64,000 nt of DNA from Pedobacter sp. W3I1 (GTDB taxonomy: Bacteria > Bacteroidota > Bacteroidia > Sphingobacteriales > Sphingobacteriaceae), in assembly GCF_030816015.1 (NCBI RefSeq), contig NZ_JAUSXN010000001.1, forward strand, positions 1 through 64,000, read 5' to 3'. Positions 45,767 through 53,244 of this stretch are shown piece by piece. Made by a program: the position numbers and the translations under genes. Positions within the stretch are counted from its first letter, which is position 1. The number at the start of each line of letters is the position of its first letter. The notes under the pieces are model-generated. The model saw nothing but the letters and a program-made list of their open reading frames with translations, was not told where the DNA came from and ran no database searches.

Positions 45767-46498
45767 ATGAAAGATAACTTTTCTACCCAATCAGCAGATT
45801 ACGCCATATACCGTCCAACCTATCCGCAAGAGCTGTACGATTATCTGTTTAGCCTGGTAAAAAACAAAGAAACTGCCTGGGATTGTGCCACTGGGAATGG
45901 ACAGGTTGCGCGGGTATTGGCGCAGCATTTCGATGCGGTTTATGCCACCGATATCAGCGAGAATCAATTAAAGAATGCCTTGCAATTGCCGAACATTACC
46001 TACAAAGTTGAACCTGCAGAACAGAGCTCGGTTGGTAATGATAGTTTCGATTTAATTACCGTAGCACAGGCCATTCATTGGTTTAACTTCGAAGCCTTTT
46101 ATGCTGAAGTAAAAAGAACACTAAAACCTGACGGACTTTTCGCGGTGATTGGTTATGGCTTAATGTTTATCGATAAAAAGGTGGATAAGGCTGTACATAA
46201 ACTTTACGAAGATATTCTGGGCAAATATTGGGATAGTGAGCGACGTTACATTGAAGAAGGTTATAAAACCATCCCCTTCCCTTTTGAGGAAATTACGGCA
46301 CCTCATTTTCAGATTAAAACCACCTGGAATTTTAACCAAATGATAGGCTATTTAAATACCTGGTCTTCTTTGCAGCATTACAAAAAAGCCAATGAGCGCA
46401 ATCCGCTGGAGTATATGTTTACCGAACTAAAAGAAGCCTGGGGCGATGATGCAGAGAAAAATGTTCATTTCCCGATTTTATTGCGAATTGGGCAATAA
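45767..46498 (+). CDS. Class I SAM-dependent methyltransferase
   Basis: A 243-residue methyltransferase. Motif I is AWDCATGNGQVARVLA, motif II acidic end is VYATDISENQL, and the later VAQAIHWFNFEAFYAEVKRTLKPDG places it in the group of YafE/Ubi-E-like enzymes. Substrate unknown. Followed by a palindromic repeat. Confidence 0.9.
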   Translation: MKDNFSTQSADYAIYRPTYPQELYDYLFSLVKNKETAWDCATGNGQVARVLAQHFDAVYATDISENQLKNALQLPNITYKVEPAEQSSVGNDSFDLITVAQAIHWFNFEAFYAEVKRTLKPDGLFAVIGYGLMFIDKKVDKAVHKLYEDILGKYWDSERRYIEEGYKTIPFPFEEITAPHFQIKTTWNFNQMIGYLNTWSSLQHYKKANERNPLEYMFTELKEAWGDDAEKNVHFPILLRIGQ

Positions 46499-46507
46499 TT
46501 CAGTGCT

Positions 46508-46603
46508 CGTCATTGCGAGGAGGAACGACGAAGCAATCTTTCATATTAATGATCCTACTATAAAGATTGCTTCGTCGGCTGAAAAAGCCTTCTCGCAATG
46601 ACG
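46508..46603. repeat. Palindromic intergenic repeat, CGTCATTGCGAG family
   Basis: CGTCATTGCGAG (46508-46519) pairs with CTCGCAATGACG (46592-46603); inside, GACGAAGCAATCTT pairs with AAGATTGCTTCGTC. The whole 96 nt can fold into one long hairpin. It stands between convergent genes. Confidence 0.85.
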
Positions 46604-46630
46604 GATTTTCTTTGCGGTGAAAAACAGATG

Positions 46631-48163
46631 TTATTTCAACAACTCCAGAATACCTAAAACAGTCAACTTTTTCTGCTCACCGCTTTCCATATCTTTTAGG
46701 GTAAGTTCGCCACTTGCAATTTCATCACCACCAATTAAAATTACATAAGGGATTTTCTTGGCATCAGCATAGGCCATTTGTTTCTTCAGCTTGGCTGAAC
46801 TTGGGTACAGTTCGGCTGAAATACCTGCATTTCTAAACTGCTGAACAATCGGTAACGCATATTTTTCAGCTTCTGCATCGAAATTGCTGATTAACACTTT
46901 TGTTCCTACTTCTGCCGAGGCAGGAAAAAGATTAAGCTCTTCCAATACATCGTAAATACGATCAGCACCAAAAGAAACGCCAACACCAGTTAAATCTTTC
47001 AAGCCAAACATACCTGTCAAATCATCGTAACGACCACCGCCGCCGATACTACCCATGGCCACTTCGTTGGTTTTCACTTCGAAAATGCAGCCGGTATAAT
47101 AATTTAATCCGCGGGCTAAAGTAATATCTAACTCTAATTTGGCCGTTAATGGCAAAGCGTAAGCAATCAGGCTCTCTACATACTCAAAAACCTGTTCTAT
47201 TTCGGCAATGCCTTTTAGGCCTGTTTCCGACTGCGCTAAAACTTCTTTCAAGCTCGCCAGTTTTTCCTCGTTGGTACCTTCCAACAAAATTACCGGGCGA
47301 AGTTTTTCTAAATCAGCTTCTGTAAAGCCTCGTTCTAACAATTCTTTGCTTACACCATCTAATCCGATTTTATCTAATTTATCGATAGCTACTGTCATAT
47401 CGATAATTAAATCAGGCTTACCAATGATCTCGGCAATGCCTGATAGAATTTTTCTGTTATTAATTTTTATGCTGAAATCTTTCAGACCCAGTTTGCTTAA
47501 AGCTTCATTGTAGATTAAAATAAATTCGGCTTCATTCAATAAACTTCCCGAACCTACTACATCCACATCGCATTGGTAAAACTCACGGTATCTGCCTTTT
47601 TGTGGTCGGTCTGCACGCCAAACGGGTTGAACCTGAAAACGTTTAAAAGGTAAAGTAATTTCATGCTGGTGCATCACCACGTAACGGGCGAAGGGAACAG
47701 TTAAATCATAACGAAGGGCTTTTTCTGAAATATCTGTAAGAACAGTTTTACTTACATTTTTATAAAGGGATATTGCTTGTTGTAGTTTAGTAAACTCGTC
47801 ATTATTTCCAAATACTACAGAGGCATTTCCACCTATTACTATTTTGTCAGGATTAGAATCATCATTTTCAGCAAGGTAACCTTGTGCATCTTCAAATTCT
47901 TTTTTGAGATGACTGACTTTATCTAAAACTTTTTGGCTCAAATATTCCCCACTATTTAAAATTTTAAAAATCAGTTTATCGCCTTCATCGCCATACTTTC
48001 CAGTTAAAGTAGATAGGTTTTCAAAACTTGGGGTCTGAATTTCGGCATAACCATATTTTCTAAAAACCGTTTTAATGGTATCGTAAATAAAGTTGCGTTT
48101 TACCATTTCAACAGGAGAAAAATCGCGGGTACCTTTTGCTAATGAGGGTTTAATAACTGACAT
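46631..48163 (-). CDS. hisS: Histidine--tRNA ligase with an internal insertion
   Basis: A 510-residue class II synthetase, longer than the usual about 455. Motif 1 region: YAEIQTPSFENL; histidine-binding LRYDLTVPFARYV; motif 2 RFQVQPVWRADRPQKGRYREFYQCD; histidine loop LARGLNYYTGCIFE; motif 3 GVSFGADRIYD; and the anticodon-binding C-terminal domain. Residues about 73-144 (47732-47947) form an extra segment between KILNSG and ISEKALRYDLT. Activity should be intact because all motifs are present. Confidence 0.96.
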   Translation of the reverse strand: MSVIKPSLAKGTRDFSPVEMVKRNFIYDTIKTVFRKYGYAEIQTPSFENLSTLTGKYGDEGDKLIFKILNSGEYLSQKVLDKVSHLKKEFEDAQGYLAENDDSNPDKIVIGGNASVVFGNNDEFTKLQQAISLYKNVSKTVLTDISEKALRYDLTVPFARYVVMHQHEITLPFKRFQVQPVWRADRPQKGRYREFYQCDVDVVGSGSLLNEAEFILIYNEALSKLGLKDFSIKINNRKILSGIAEIIGKPDLIIDMTVAIDKLDKIGLDGVSKELLERGFTEADLEKLRPVILLEGTNEEKLASLKEVLAQSETGLKGIAEIEQVFEYVESLIAYALPLTAKLELDITLARGLNYYTGCIFEVKTNEVAMGSIGGGGRYDDLTGMFGLKDLTGVGVSFGADRIYDVLEELNLFPASAEVGTKVLISNFDAEAEKYALPIVQQFRNAGISAELYPSSAKLKKQMAYADAKKIPYVILIGGDEIASGELTLKDMESGEQKKLTVLGILELLK

Positions 48164-48288
48164 AGCCGCAAAAGTACAAAAATGTAATGTTTAAACCTCG
48201 CAGGTTTTTATGATCGTATAAAATCGTTAAGTTATTAAATCCTCAGGGTTTAATTGCAAACTTCCAACTATTAACTGTCAACTGATTT

Positions 48289-48391
48289 GGGCGTTCCCCA
48301 AGCTACGCAAGGGTCGGGCTTTTCAGGGCTACGCTGCGCTCCGGTACCGATGAAGGATCGGCACTGAACCCTTACAATCCCTAACGCGAAC
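48289..48391. repeat. GGGCTACGCTGCGCTCC-type intergenic repeat
   Basis: The spacer between hisS and the LytTR gene holds GGCTTTTCAGGGCTACGCTG, CGGTACCGATGAAGGATCGG and related imperfect inverted blocks, like repeats common in Pedobacter intergenic DNA (from memory). No coding frame. Confidence 0.5.
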
Positions 48392-48396
48392 TTTAC

Positions 48397-49020
48397 TCAT
48401 GAGCGATTACTTCCCAAAATTTCTTTCACCAATTCCCGATTTGGTTTACTCACAGGAATTTTATCGCCACTATCCATTAACAATGTTCCACCATCTTCTT
48501 TCAGCCAACTCTTCACAAATTTTGGGTTGACCAGATGACTTTGGTGTGCCCGCACAAAACCATGTGGTTTTAGTAGATCGGAATATTCCTTTAACGATTT
48601 TGAAATTAACAATTGTCCGCCATCACTAAAGAAGAAATTAGTATAGTTGTTATCTGCCTCACATCTTATTATTTCTTCGGTATTAACATATCTGATTTCA
48701 TTCTGTTGAGGCAAAGCAATTCTGGTATTTACTTTTACCGTTTCTTTTAAATTGGTTTTTTCCTCAATTGTAGGGTTTTGATAAGCAAGCGGAGATGCAA
48801 AGTTTATGGCCACCGTATTCGGAGCCAGGTTTGATGGCGTATTCCGGTTCTTTTTAATTAAAAAGTAGATGAACATACAAATACCAAAAACGAAAGCCAA
48901 AAACAGCAATCCAACGATCAAAATAATGATCAGTTCGGCCGTGCCCAACATAGCTGCATGTGCAATCTGAATGCCATAGGCCAGTATAAAAATTAACCCG
49001 AAAATTATCTTATTTTTCAT
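48397..49020 (-). CDS. Membrane-anchored LytTR DNA-binding regulator
   Basis: A 207-residue protein. Residues 1-22 look like a signal or anchor (IIFGLIFILAYGIQIAHA), residues about 31-55 form a strong helix (ELIIILIVGLLFLAFVFGICMFIYFLI), and residues about 95-205 are a LytTR domain (NEIRYVNTEEIIRCEADNNYTNFFF; LKPHGFVRAHQSHLVNPKFV). No response-regulator receiver is present, so signalling must come through the membrane part or a partner. Its start overlaps the upstream 64-residue gene by 11 nt, and that protein resembles its own N-terminus. Confidence 0.88.
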   Translation of the reverse strand: MKNKIIFGLIFILAYGIQIAHAAMLGTAELIIILIVGLLFLAFVFGICMFIYFLIKKNRNTPSNLAPNTVAINFASPLAYQNPTIEEKTNLKETVKVNTRIALPQQNEIRYVNTEEIIRCEADNNYTNFFFSDGGQLLISKSLKEYSDLLKPHGFVRAHQSHLVNPKFVKSWLKEDGGTLLMDSGDKIPVSKPNRELVKEILGSNRS

Positions 49021-49204
49021 TTTCTACCTGCTTAGATCTTTTGAATAAATATAGACATAAGAAAACAAAACCGACTATTACAGCTATTGAGACAAAGCCT
49101 ACCATAATGAGGAGAATTATTTCTGGTCCACCAATAGTTGCAGCATGCGCCACCTGTAGGCTAAAAGAAAGGATAAAGAGGAATAAAAATAACAACTGTT
49201 TCAT
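49010..49204 (-). CDS. 64-residue membrane protein, paralogue of the LytTR anchor
   Basis: Residues 1-22 (MKQLLFLFLFILSFSLQVAHA) are signal-like, and residues 28-52 (PEIILLIMVGFVSIAVIVGFVFLCLYLFK) are a membrane helix with a basic tail (RSKQVENEK). The layout and the QVAHA-x-x-G-x-x-E-I-I pattern match the start of the LytTR protein encoded downstream (QIAHA...G...E-L-I-I). The two genes overlap by 11 nt. It may pair with the regulator in the membrane (inference). Confidence 0.7.
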   Translation of the reverse strand: MKQLLFLFLFILSFSLQVAHAATIGGPEIILLIMVGFVSIAVIVGFVFLCLYLFKRSKQVENEK

Positions 49205-49317
49205 GTTGATTGATTTAAATGGTTTAGCGAAAGTACTTCCACGACATACATTTAAAAATCGACACTGAGGATTGGCTGGCTTATGATGAGGATTGGCAGG
49301 TAATCTTTTAGTATTTT

Positions 49318-49392
49318 AGAGGTCGTCGTAGTCAAAGACCATTATTTCCAGACAATCAATAAGGCCCTTCGACTACGCTCAGGATGACACCT
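49318..49392. repeat. Palindromic repeat fragment near SUI1 gene
   Basis: GAGGTCGTCGTAGTCAAAGACC and CCCTTCGACTACGCTCAGGATGAC lie at its two ends; related to the GAGCCTGTCGAA family at 33941. Confidence 0.55.
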
Positions 49393-49428
49393 CTTTTGAT
49401 TCAGCTATAAATTTAATCATAGTGAATA

Positions 49429-49779
49429 CTACCCTCCAGCTTTTTTCACTTTGTATCCATCCTTTTGGAGAATGCCCATCACTTTATCACGCACATCGCC
49501 CTGGATCATGATTTCACCGTCTTTAACCGAGCCACCCACACCACATTTGGTTTTCAGCATTTTGCCCAGAACCTCTAAATCTTCTGAGCGGCCCCTGAAA
49601 CCTGTAATTAAGGTTACCGCTTTACCGCCACGGTTCTTTTTATCGAGCATTACCCTTAAATCCTGTTGGTTATTTGGTGAAGTAACGGTATCATCAACTT
49701 CTTCTTCATATTCGAACTCTGGATTGGTAGAATACATAATTCCACCAAGATCGCTTAAACTGTTTTTCTTTGGTTTCAT
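49429..49779 (-). CDS. SUI1/eIF1-like translation factor (YciH family)
   Basis: A 116-residue protein with the eIF1/SUI1 domain in the C-terminal 80 residues: LRVMLDKKNRGGKAVTLITGFRG, then LKTKCGVGGSVKDGEIMIQGDVRDKVMGIL, the family signature. Bacterial YciH-type proteins can influence start-codon selection. The N-terminal 35 residues are acidic and probably disordered. Monocistronic. Confidence 0.92.
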   Translation of the reverse strand: MKPKKNSLSDLGGIMYSTNPEFEYEEEVDDTVTSPNNQQDLRVMLDKKNRGGKAVTLITGFRGRSEDLEVLGKMLKTKCGVGGSVKDGEIMIQGDVRDKVMGILQKDGYKVKKAGG

Positions 49780-49952
49780 GTTTTAAAAAGGTTCATTGGC
49801 CATTGGTTTATTAGTCCATGGTTGATAGTTAATAGCCTACTCTATGTTATATTGTCATTGGTAGGCTAGATATGAGCGAGCCGAAGCTATCTATTTAACT
49901 GGTTTAACCGATTAATCGCCGCCAAACTCCAAACGCTCAACTCCAAACTCAA

Positions 49953-50855
49953 TTAGGGTACAATCACTTTGAGCGAGAGCGGGTTTACTACCGCGTGTAT
50001 CTCTGTCCCCATTTGTAATGGCTCTCCATCCACATGCACTGCGCCAGCTTTTTCTCTGGTTATTTTAATGTTTTTGCCTTTAATAATTTCAATCATATCT
50101 GATGTTTCCGCCTTCCCCCTTAACATTACATAACCTAATAATGGCAGTTTTATTGTCGGAAAAGGTTTAATAATACAAACATCCAGCAAACCATCTTTTA
50201 TAGAGGCGTTAGGTGCAATATAAACGTCGTTTCCATACTGAGAAGAATTGGCAATGCTGATGGCAAAAGCTTTCCGGGTATATTCAATACCATCAATATT
50301 GATCAGGTAAGTTTGTGCTTTATAGTTAAAAACCTCCTTAAAACCCAGCTTTATATAACCTGATAGTCCGCGTTTTTTATCTTTCGAGAAAACAGAACTC
50401 AAATGGGCATCGAAACCCATTCCAGCCAGGTTGAAAAAACATTTTTGGTTAAACTCGGCACTATCAATCCGATCGACTTTAAAATTATTGATCAGGGAAA
50501 GTGCATACCTTAAGTTTTTGGAAATATTTAAAAACCTGGCCAGACCATTCCCAGATCCAAGGGGCAAAATCCCTAAAACCTTATCGTGTTTTAGCACTTT
50601 GCTTGCTACCTCGTTAATGGTTCCATCGCCACCCGCAGCCACAATTACATCGAAGTTTTTAGTTGCTGCCTCATCTGCCAATTCCGCGGCATGGCCAACA
50701 TATTCGCTAAAAACAAAGTTTGGGCTAAACTTTTCTTTATCCAGATATTGATCAATAAAATCGGGGATGCGTAACTTCCCTCTCCCACCAGAGATAGGGT
50801 TTATAATAAAGAGGATATTGATCTTTGTGTGCAAAGTGTAAGAATGAGTGCACAA
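49953..50855 (-). CDS. Diacylglycerol/sphingolipid kinase-family lipid kinase
   Basis: A 300-residue lipid kinase of the DAGK catalytic family (YegS/DgkB type). NPISGGRGK near the start binds nucleotide, the catalytic loop is VAAGGDGTINEVASKV, and LPLGSGNGLARFL follows. It probably phosphorylates diacylglycerol or, given that Sphingobacteriaceae make sphingolipids, a sphingoid lipid; the substrate is not readable. Divergent from metK. Confidence 0.9.
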   Translation of the reverse strand: MCTHSYTLHTKINILFIINPISGGRGKLRIPDFIDQYLDKEKFSPNFVFSEYVGHAAELADEAATKNFDVIVAAGGDGTINEVASKVLKHDKVLGILPLGSGNGLARFLNISKNLRYALSLINNFKVDRIDSAEFNQKCFFNLAGMGFDAHLSSVFSKDKKRGLSGYIKLGFKEVFNYKAQTYLINIDGIEYTRKAFAISIANSSQYGNDVYIAPNASIKDGLLDVCIIKPFPTIKLPLLGYVMLRGKAETSDMIEIIKGKNIKITREKAGAVHVDGEPLQMGTEIHAVVNPLSLKVIVP

Positions 50856-50870
50856 AATAATCTATAATTT

Positions 50871-50898
50871 TTGAAATAAAGAAAATATGCTAATTTTG
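50871..50898 (+). promoter_or_regulatory. Promoter of metK and its riboswitch
   Basis: TTG (50871-50873, within TTTTTG) and, after 17 nt, the exact -7 box TAATTTTG (50891-50898). This is the Bacteroidota TTTG/TAnnTTTG arrangement and places the transcript start at about 50905, just before the riboswitch stem. Confidence 0.75.
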
Positions 50899-50909
50899 CA
50901 CCAGTAAAA

Positions 50910-50978
50910 AAGTGGATTGATTTGCTATCCCGATACCTCGGGACCGGATTGCAACCACTTAAAAAAATTGCTAATGCC
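50910..50978 (+). promoter_or_regulatory. SAM-II riboswitch, long-loop form, upstream of metK
   Basis: P1 is AAGTGG (50910-50915) with CCACTT (50955-50960). The SAM-II conserved strings follow in order: TGATTT (50918), ATTGCAA (50948), an A-rich linker and GCTAA (50970). Loop 1 carries an additional perfect hairpin TCCCGA/TCGGGA (50928-50943), which makes the long-loop form. GGATTGC (50946-50952) pairs with GCTAATGCC (50970-50978), giving the pseudoknot, with bulged T and G. AdoMet binding would regulate AdoMet synthetase, so the target gene fits exactly. Confidence 0.8.
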
Positions 50979-51059
50979 TTCTTTCAATCATTTAAACACC
51001 TGTTTCCAAGGGGTTTGGCAATTCTTAATTTGTTTATTTACCATTAATTTATTTAATAA

Positions 51060-52310
51060 ATGTCATATTTATTTACATCAGAATCTGTTTCTGAAGGCCA
51101 CCCAGATAAAATCGCCGATCAAATTTCGGATGCATTAATTGATAACTTTTTAGCTTTCGATCCAGAATCAAAGGTTGCTTGCGAAACTTTGGTAACTACT
51201 GGTCAGGTTATTTTGGCTGGTGAGGTAAAATCTAAAACATATTTAGATGTACAACAAATTGCCCGTGATGTAATTAAGAAAATAGGGTACACCAAAAGCG
51301 AGTACATGTTTGAGGCCAACTCTTGCGGAATTTTATCAGCAATACACGAGCAATCTCAAGATATTAACCAGGGTGTAGATAGAAGCAACAAAGAAGAACA
51401 AGGTGCTGGCGATCAGGGTATGATGTTTGGTTATGCTACCAACGAAACGGAAGACTATATGCCATTGGCATTAAATCTTTCTCATAAATTATTACAGGAA
51501 TTGGCTGTTTTGCGCCGCGAAAATAACGAAATTACTTATTTACGCCCTGATGCAAAAAGCCAGGTTACGTTAGAGTACGACGATAATAACAAACCAGTGC
51601 GTATTGATGCGATTGTAATTTCAACGCAGCACGATGATTTTGATGAAGAGGCAACCATGTTGGCTAAAATCAAAACTGATTTAGTGAATATCCTGATTCC
51701 AAGAATTATCAAAGCCAATCCGGCTTACGCACATTTATTTAACGATAAAATTGAATACCACATTAACCCAACCGGTAAATTTGTAATTGGTGGTCCTCAT
51801 GGCGATACCGGTTTAACCGGAAGAAAAATTATTGTTGATACTTACGGTGGTAAAGGTGCTCACGGTGGTGGTGCTTTCTCTGGTAAAGATCCAAGTAAGG
51901 TGGATAGAAGTGCCGCTTATGCTACACGCCATATTGCTAAAAACTTAGTGGCTGCTGGTGTGGCCGACGAAATTTTAGTTCAGGTATCATATGCTATCGG
52001 GGTTGCAAAACCAATGGGTATTTACATCAATACTTACGGCACTGGTAAAGTGGGTAAAACAGATGGCGAGATTGCTAAAATTGTAGAATCGATTTTCGAT
52101 ATGCGCCCTTATTTTATTGAGCAACGCTTGAAATTAAGAAACCCAATTTATAGCGAAACGGCTGCCTACGGACACATGGGCCGTAAGCCAGAAACGGTTA
52201 CCAAAACTTTCAGAACACCAAATGGTGAAGAAAAAACAGTTACTGTTGATTTGTTTACCTGGGAGAAATTAGATTACGTAGATCAGGTTAAAGCTGCTTT
52301 CGGCATTTAA
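51060..52310 (+). CDS. metK: S-adenosylmethionine synthetase
   Basis: A 416-residue enzyme making AdoMet from methionine and ATP. Signature sequences: [17 protein letters not shown] at the start, [16 protein letters not shown] (the hexapeptide region), and [27 protein letters not shown] (the P-loop-like nonapeptide). Length and motifs are normal. Expression is probably controlled by the SAM-II riboswitch in its 155-nt leader; transcription ends at the hairpin at 52333. Confidence 0.98.
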   Translation: MSYLFTSESVSEGHPDKIADQISDALIDNFLAFDPESKVACETLVTTGQVILAGEVKSKTYLDVQQIARDVIKKIGYTKSEYMFEANSCGILSAIHEQSQDINQGVDRSNKEEQGAGDQGMMFGYATNETEDYMPLALNLSHKLLQELAVLRRENNEITYLRPDAKSQVTLEYDDNNKPVRIDAIVISTQHDDFDEEATMLAKIKTDLVNILIPRIIKANPAYAHLFNDKIEYHINPTGKFVIGGPHGDTGLTGRKIIVDTYGGKGAHGGGAFSGKDPSKVDRSAAYATRHIAKNLVAAGVADEILVQVSYAIGVAKPMGIYINTYGTGKVGKTDGEIAKIVESIFDMRPYFIEQRLKLRNPIYSETAAYGHMGRKPETVTKTFRTPNGEEKTVTVDLFTWEKLDYVDQVKAAFGI

Positions 52311-52332
52311 TTCTTCTAATAAATTTTATAGA

Positions 52333-52368
52333 AAAGGCGTTTTGCATCATTGCAGAACGCCTTTTTTG
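52333..52368 (+). terminator. Terminator of metK
   Basis: AAGGCGTTTTGC (52334-52345) and GCAGAACGCCTT (52352-52363) form a long stem with one mismatch, followed by six T. Confidence 0.9.
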
Positions 52369-52383
52369 TTGTGGCCTGCGCGT

Positions 52384-52432
52384 AACTTACGAAGTTTGCC
52401 GGTGCATGTGGCCTGCCCAAGCTTCGTAAGTT
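52384..52432. repeat. CTTACGAAG palindrome, left of the repeat block
   Basis: AACTTACGAAGTTTG (from 52384) pairs with CAAGCTTCGTAAGTT (to 52432), 15 bp with one G-U. A diverged copy of the same palindrome closes the block at 53189-53244, next to the exporter gene's stop. Confidence 0.8.
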
Positions 52433-52442
52433 GGCCTCGTGT

Positions 52443-53160
52443 AGTCGGATGGTAACATTCAACACCACCAGATTCCATATTGGGTGGCTCAGCAAACAGC
52501 AGAAAAATCATTGATAACTTTTTTGAAAAGCAGGTTCCTGTGTGCATCGGTTTCGAAAGCCCTGCCATCCGCTTTATCCCGATTTTACATCGGGATGCTC
52601 GCTTTTGTCAGGTTTATTGAACTTGAGCCGGTGGTTCTTGGCAAAGAATCCCCACTCAAAAATAAATACTTGGAACTGTGCTATCTTCAGTTAATGGAGG
52701 AAGCGGATTCTCCCTTGTCTAAAATCAGAATTTGTTGTCCTGCAGTCAGATGTTACCATCTGACTGGATATTTGTGTCGGATGGTAACATCAATTCCATG
52801 TTTGGTGGCTCACCAAACAGCAGGAAATGTCGGATATGAAATAATGAGCTTGTGTTTTTTGAAAAGCAAGGTTCTGTGTACATCGGTACCGAAAGTCCCG
52901 CCATCCGCTTTATCCCGATTTTACATCGGGATGCTCGCTCCTTTCAGGTTTATTTAACTTAGGCTGGTGGTCTTAGGAAGATTAATCCCTCACAAAGAAA
53001 TATTCTGGAACTGTGCTATTTTCCGGTAATAGTAGCAAAAGCCTAACCCACCCAAACCTGATTGAAATGGAAAGCCCGTAATCCCGATCTTCATCGGGAG
53101 CGGACTTGTAATAAAAAGCAGGACGAACATTAAAAAAAGCTACAACAACTGCTTTACAAA
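52443..53160 (+). repeat. Dispersed intergenic repeat, two tandem copies plus inverted fragment
   Basis: Two imperfect copies with a period of about 335: TCGGATGGTAACAT (52446, 52778), GGTGGCTCASCAAACAGCAG (52482, 52803), CCGCTTTATCCCGATTTTAC hairpin (52569, 52905) and GGAACTGTGCTAT (52673, 53008). From 53055 an inverted fragment follows (GAAATGGAAAGCCCGTAATC). The copy at 38540-38904 has the same order on the minus strand. Reading frames inside it look accidental; between metK and the exporter gene nothing else is visible. Confidence 0.8.
52743..52766. repeat. GTCAGATG hairpin, perfect copy
   Basis: CAGTCAGATG (52743-52752), loop TTAC, CATCTGACTG (52757-52766): 10-bp perfect stem, same family as 38501. 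Confidence 0.8.
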
Positions 53161-53188
53161 AAATAATATAAAACATGCTTTTCCCCTC

Positions 53189-53244
53189 CCTAGACTTACG
53201 AAATTTTCCCTACACCCGTACCCGCCTAAACTTCGTAAGCTAGG
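53189..53244. repeat. CTTACGAA palindrome at the end of the exporter gene
   Basis: CCTAGACTTACGAA and TTCGTAAGCTAGG form a stem with one bulged base; the right arm runs over the exporter stop codon (53240-53242). It may stop transcription from the peptide operon. Confidence 0.75.

Noticed and set aside
50881..50980. Classical SAM-I (S-box) riboswitch
   Set aside because: GCAACC-like string is present, but the four-helix junction and its conserved strings are absent; the order of motifs fits SAM-II instead.
52484..52957. A 157-codon open frame in the repeat block, plus a 64-codon minus frame at 52982-53176
   Set aside because: Both translate the tandem repeat itself; halves repeat (SKALPSALSRFYIGMLA twice), composition is unlike neighbours, and the repeat copy at 38.5 kb lacks the frame.
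52384..53244. Insertion sequence
   Set aside because: Palindromes flank the block, but there is no transposase frame or clear target duplication.
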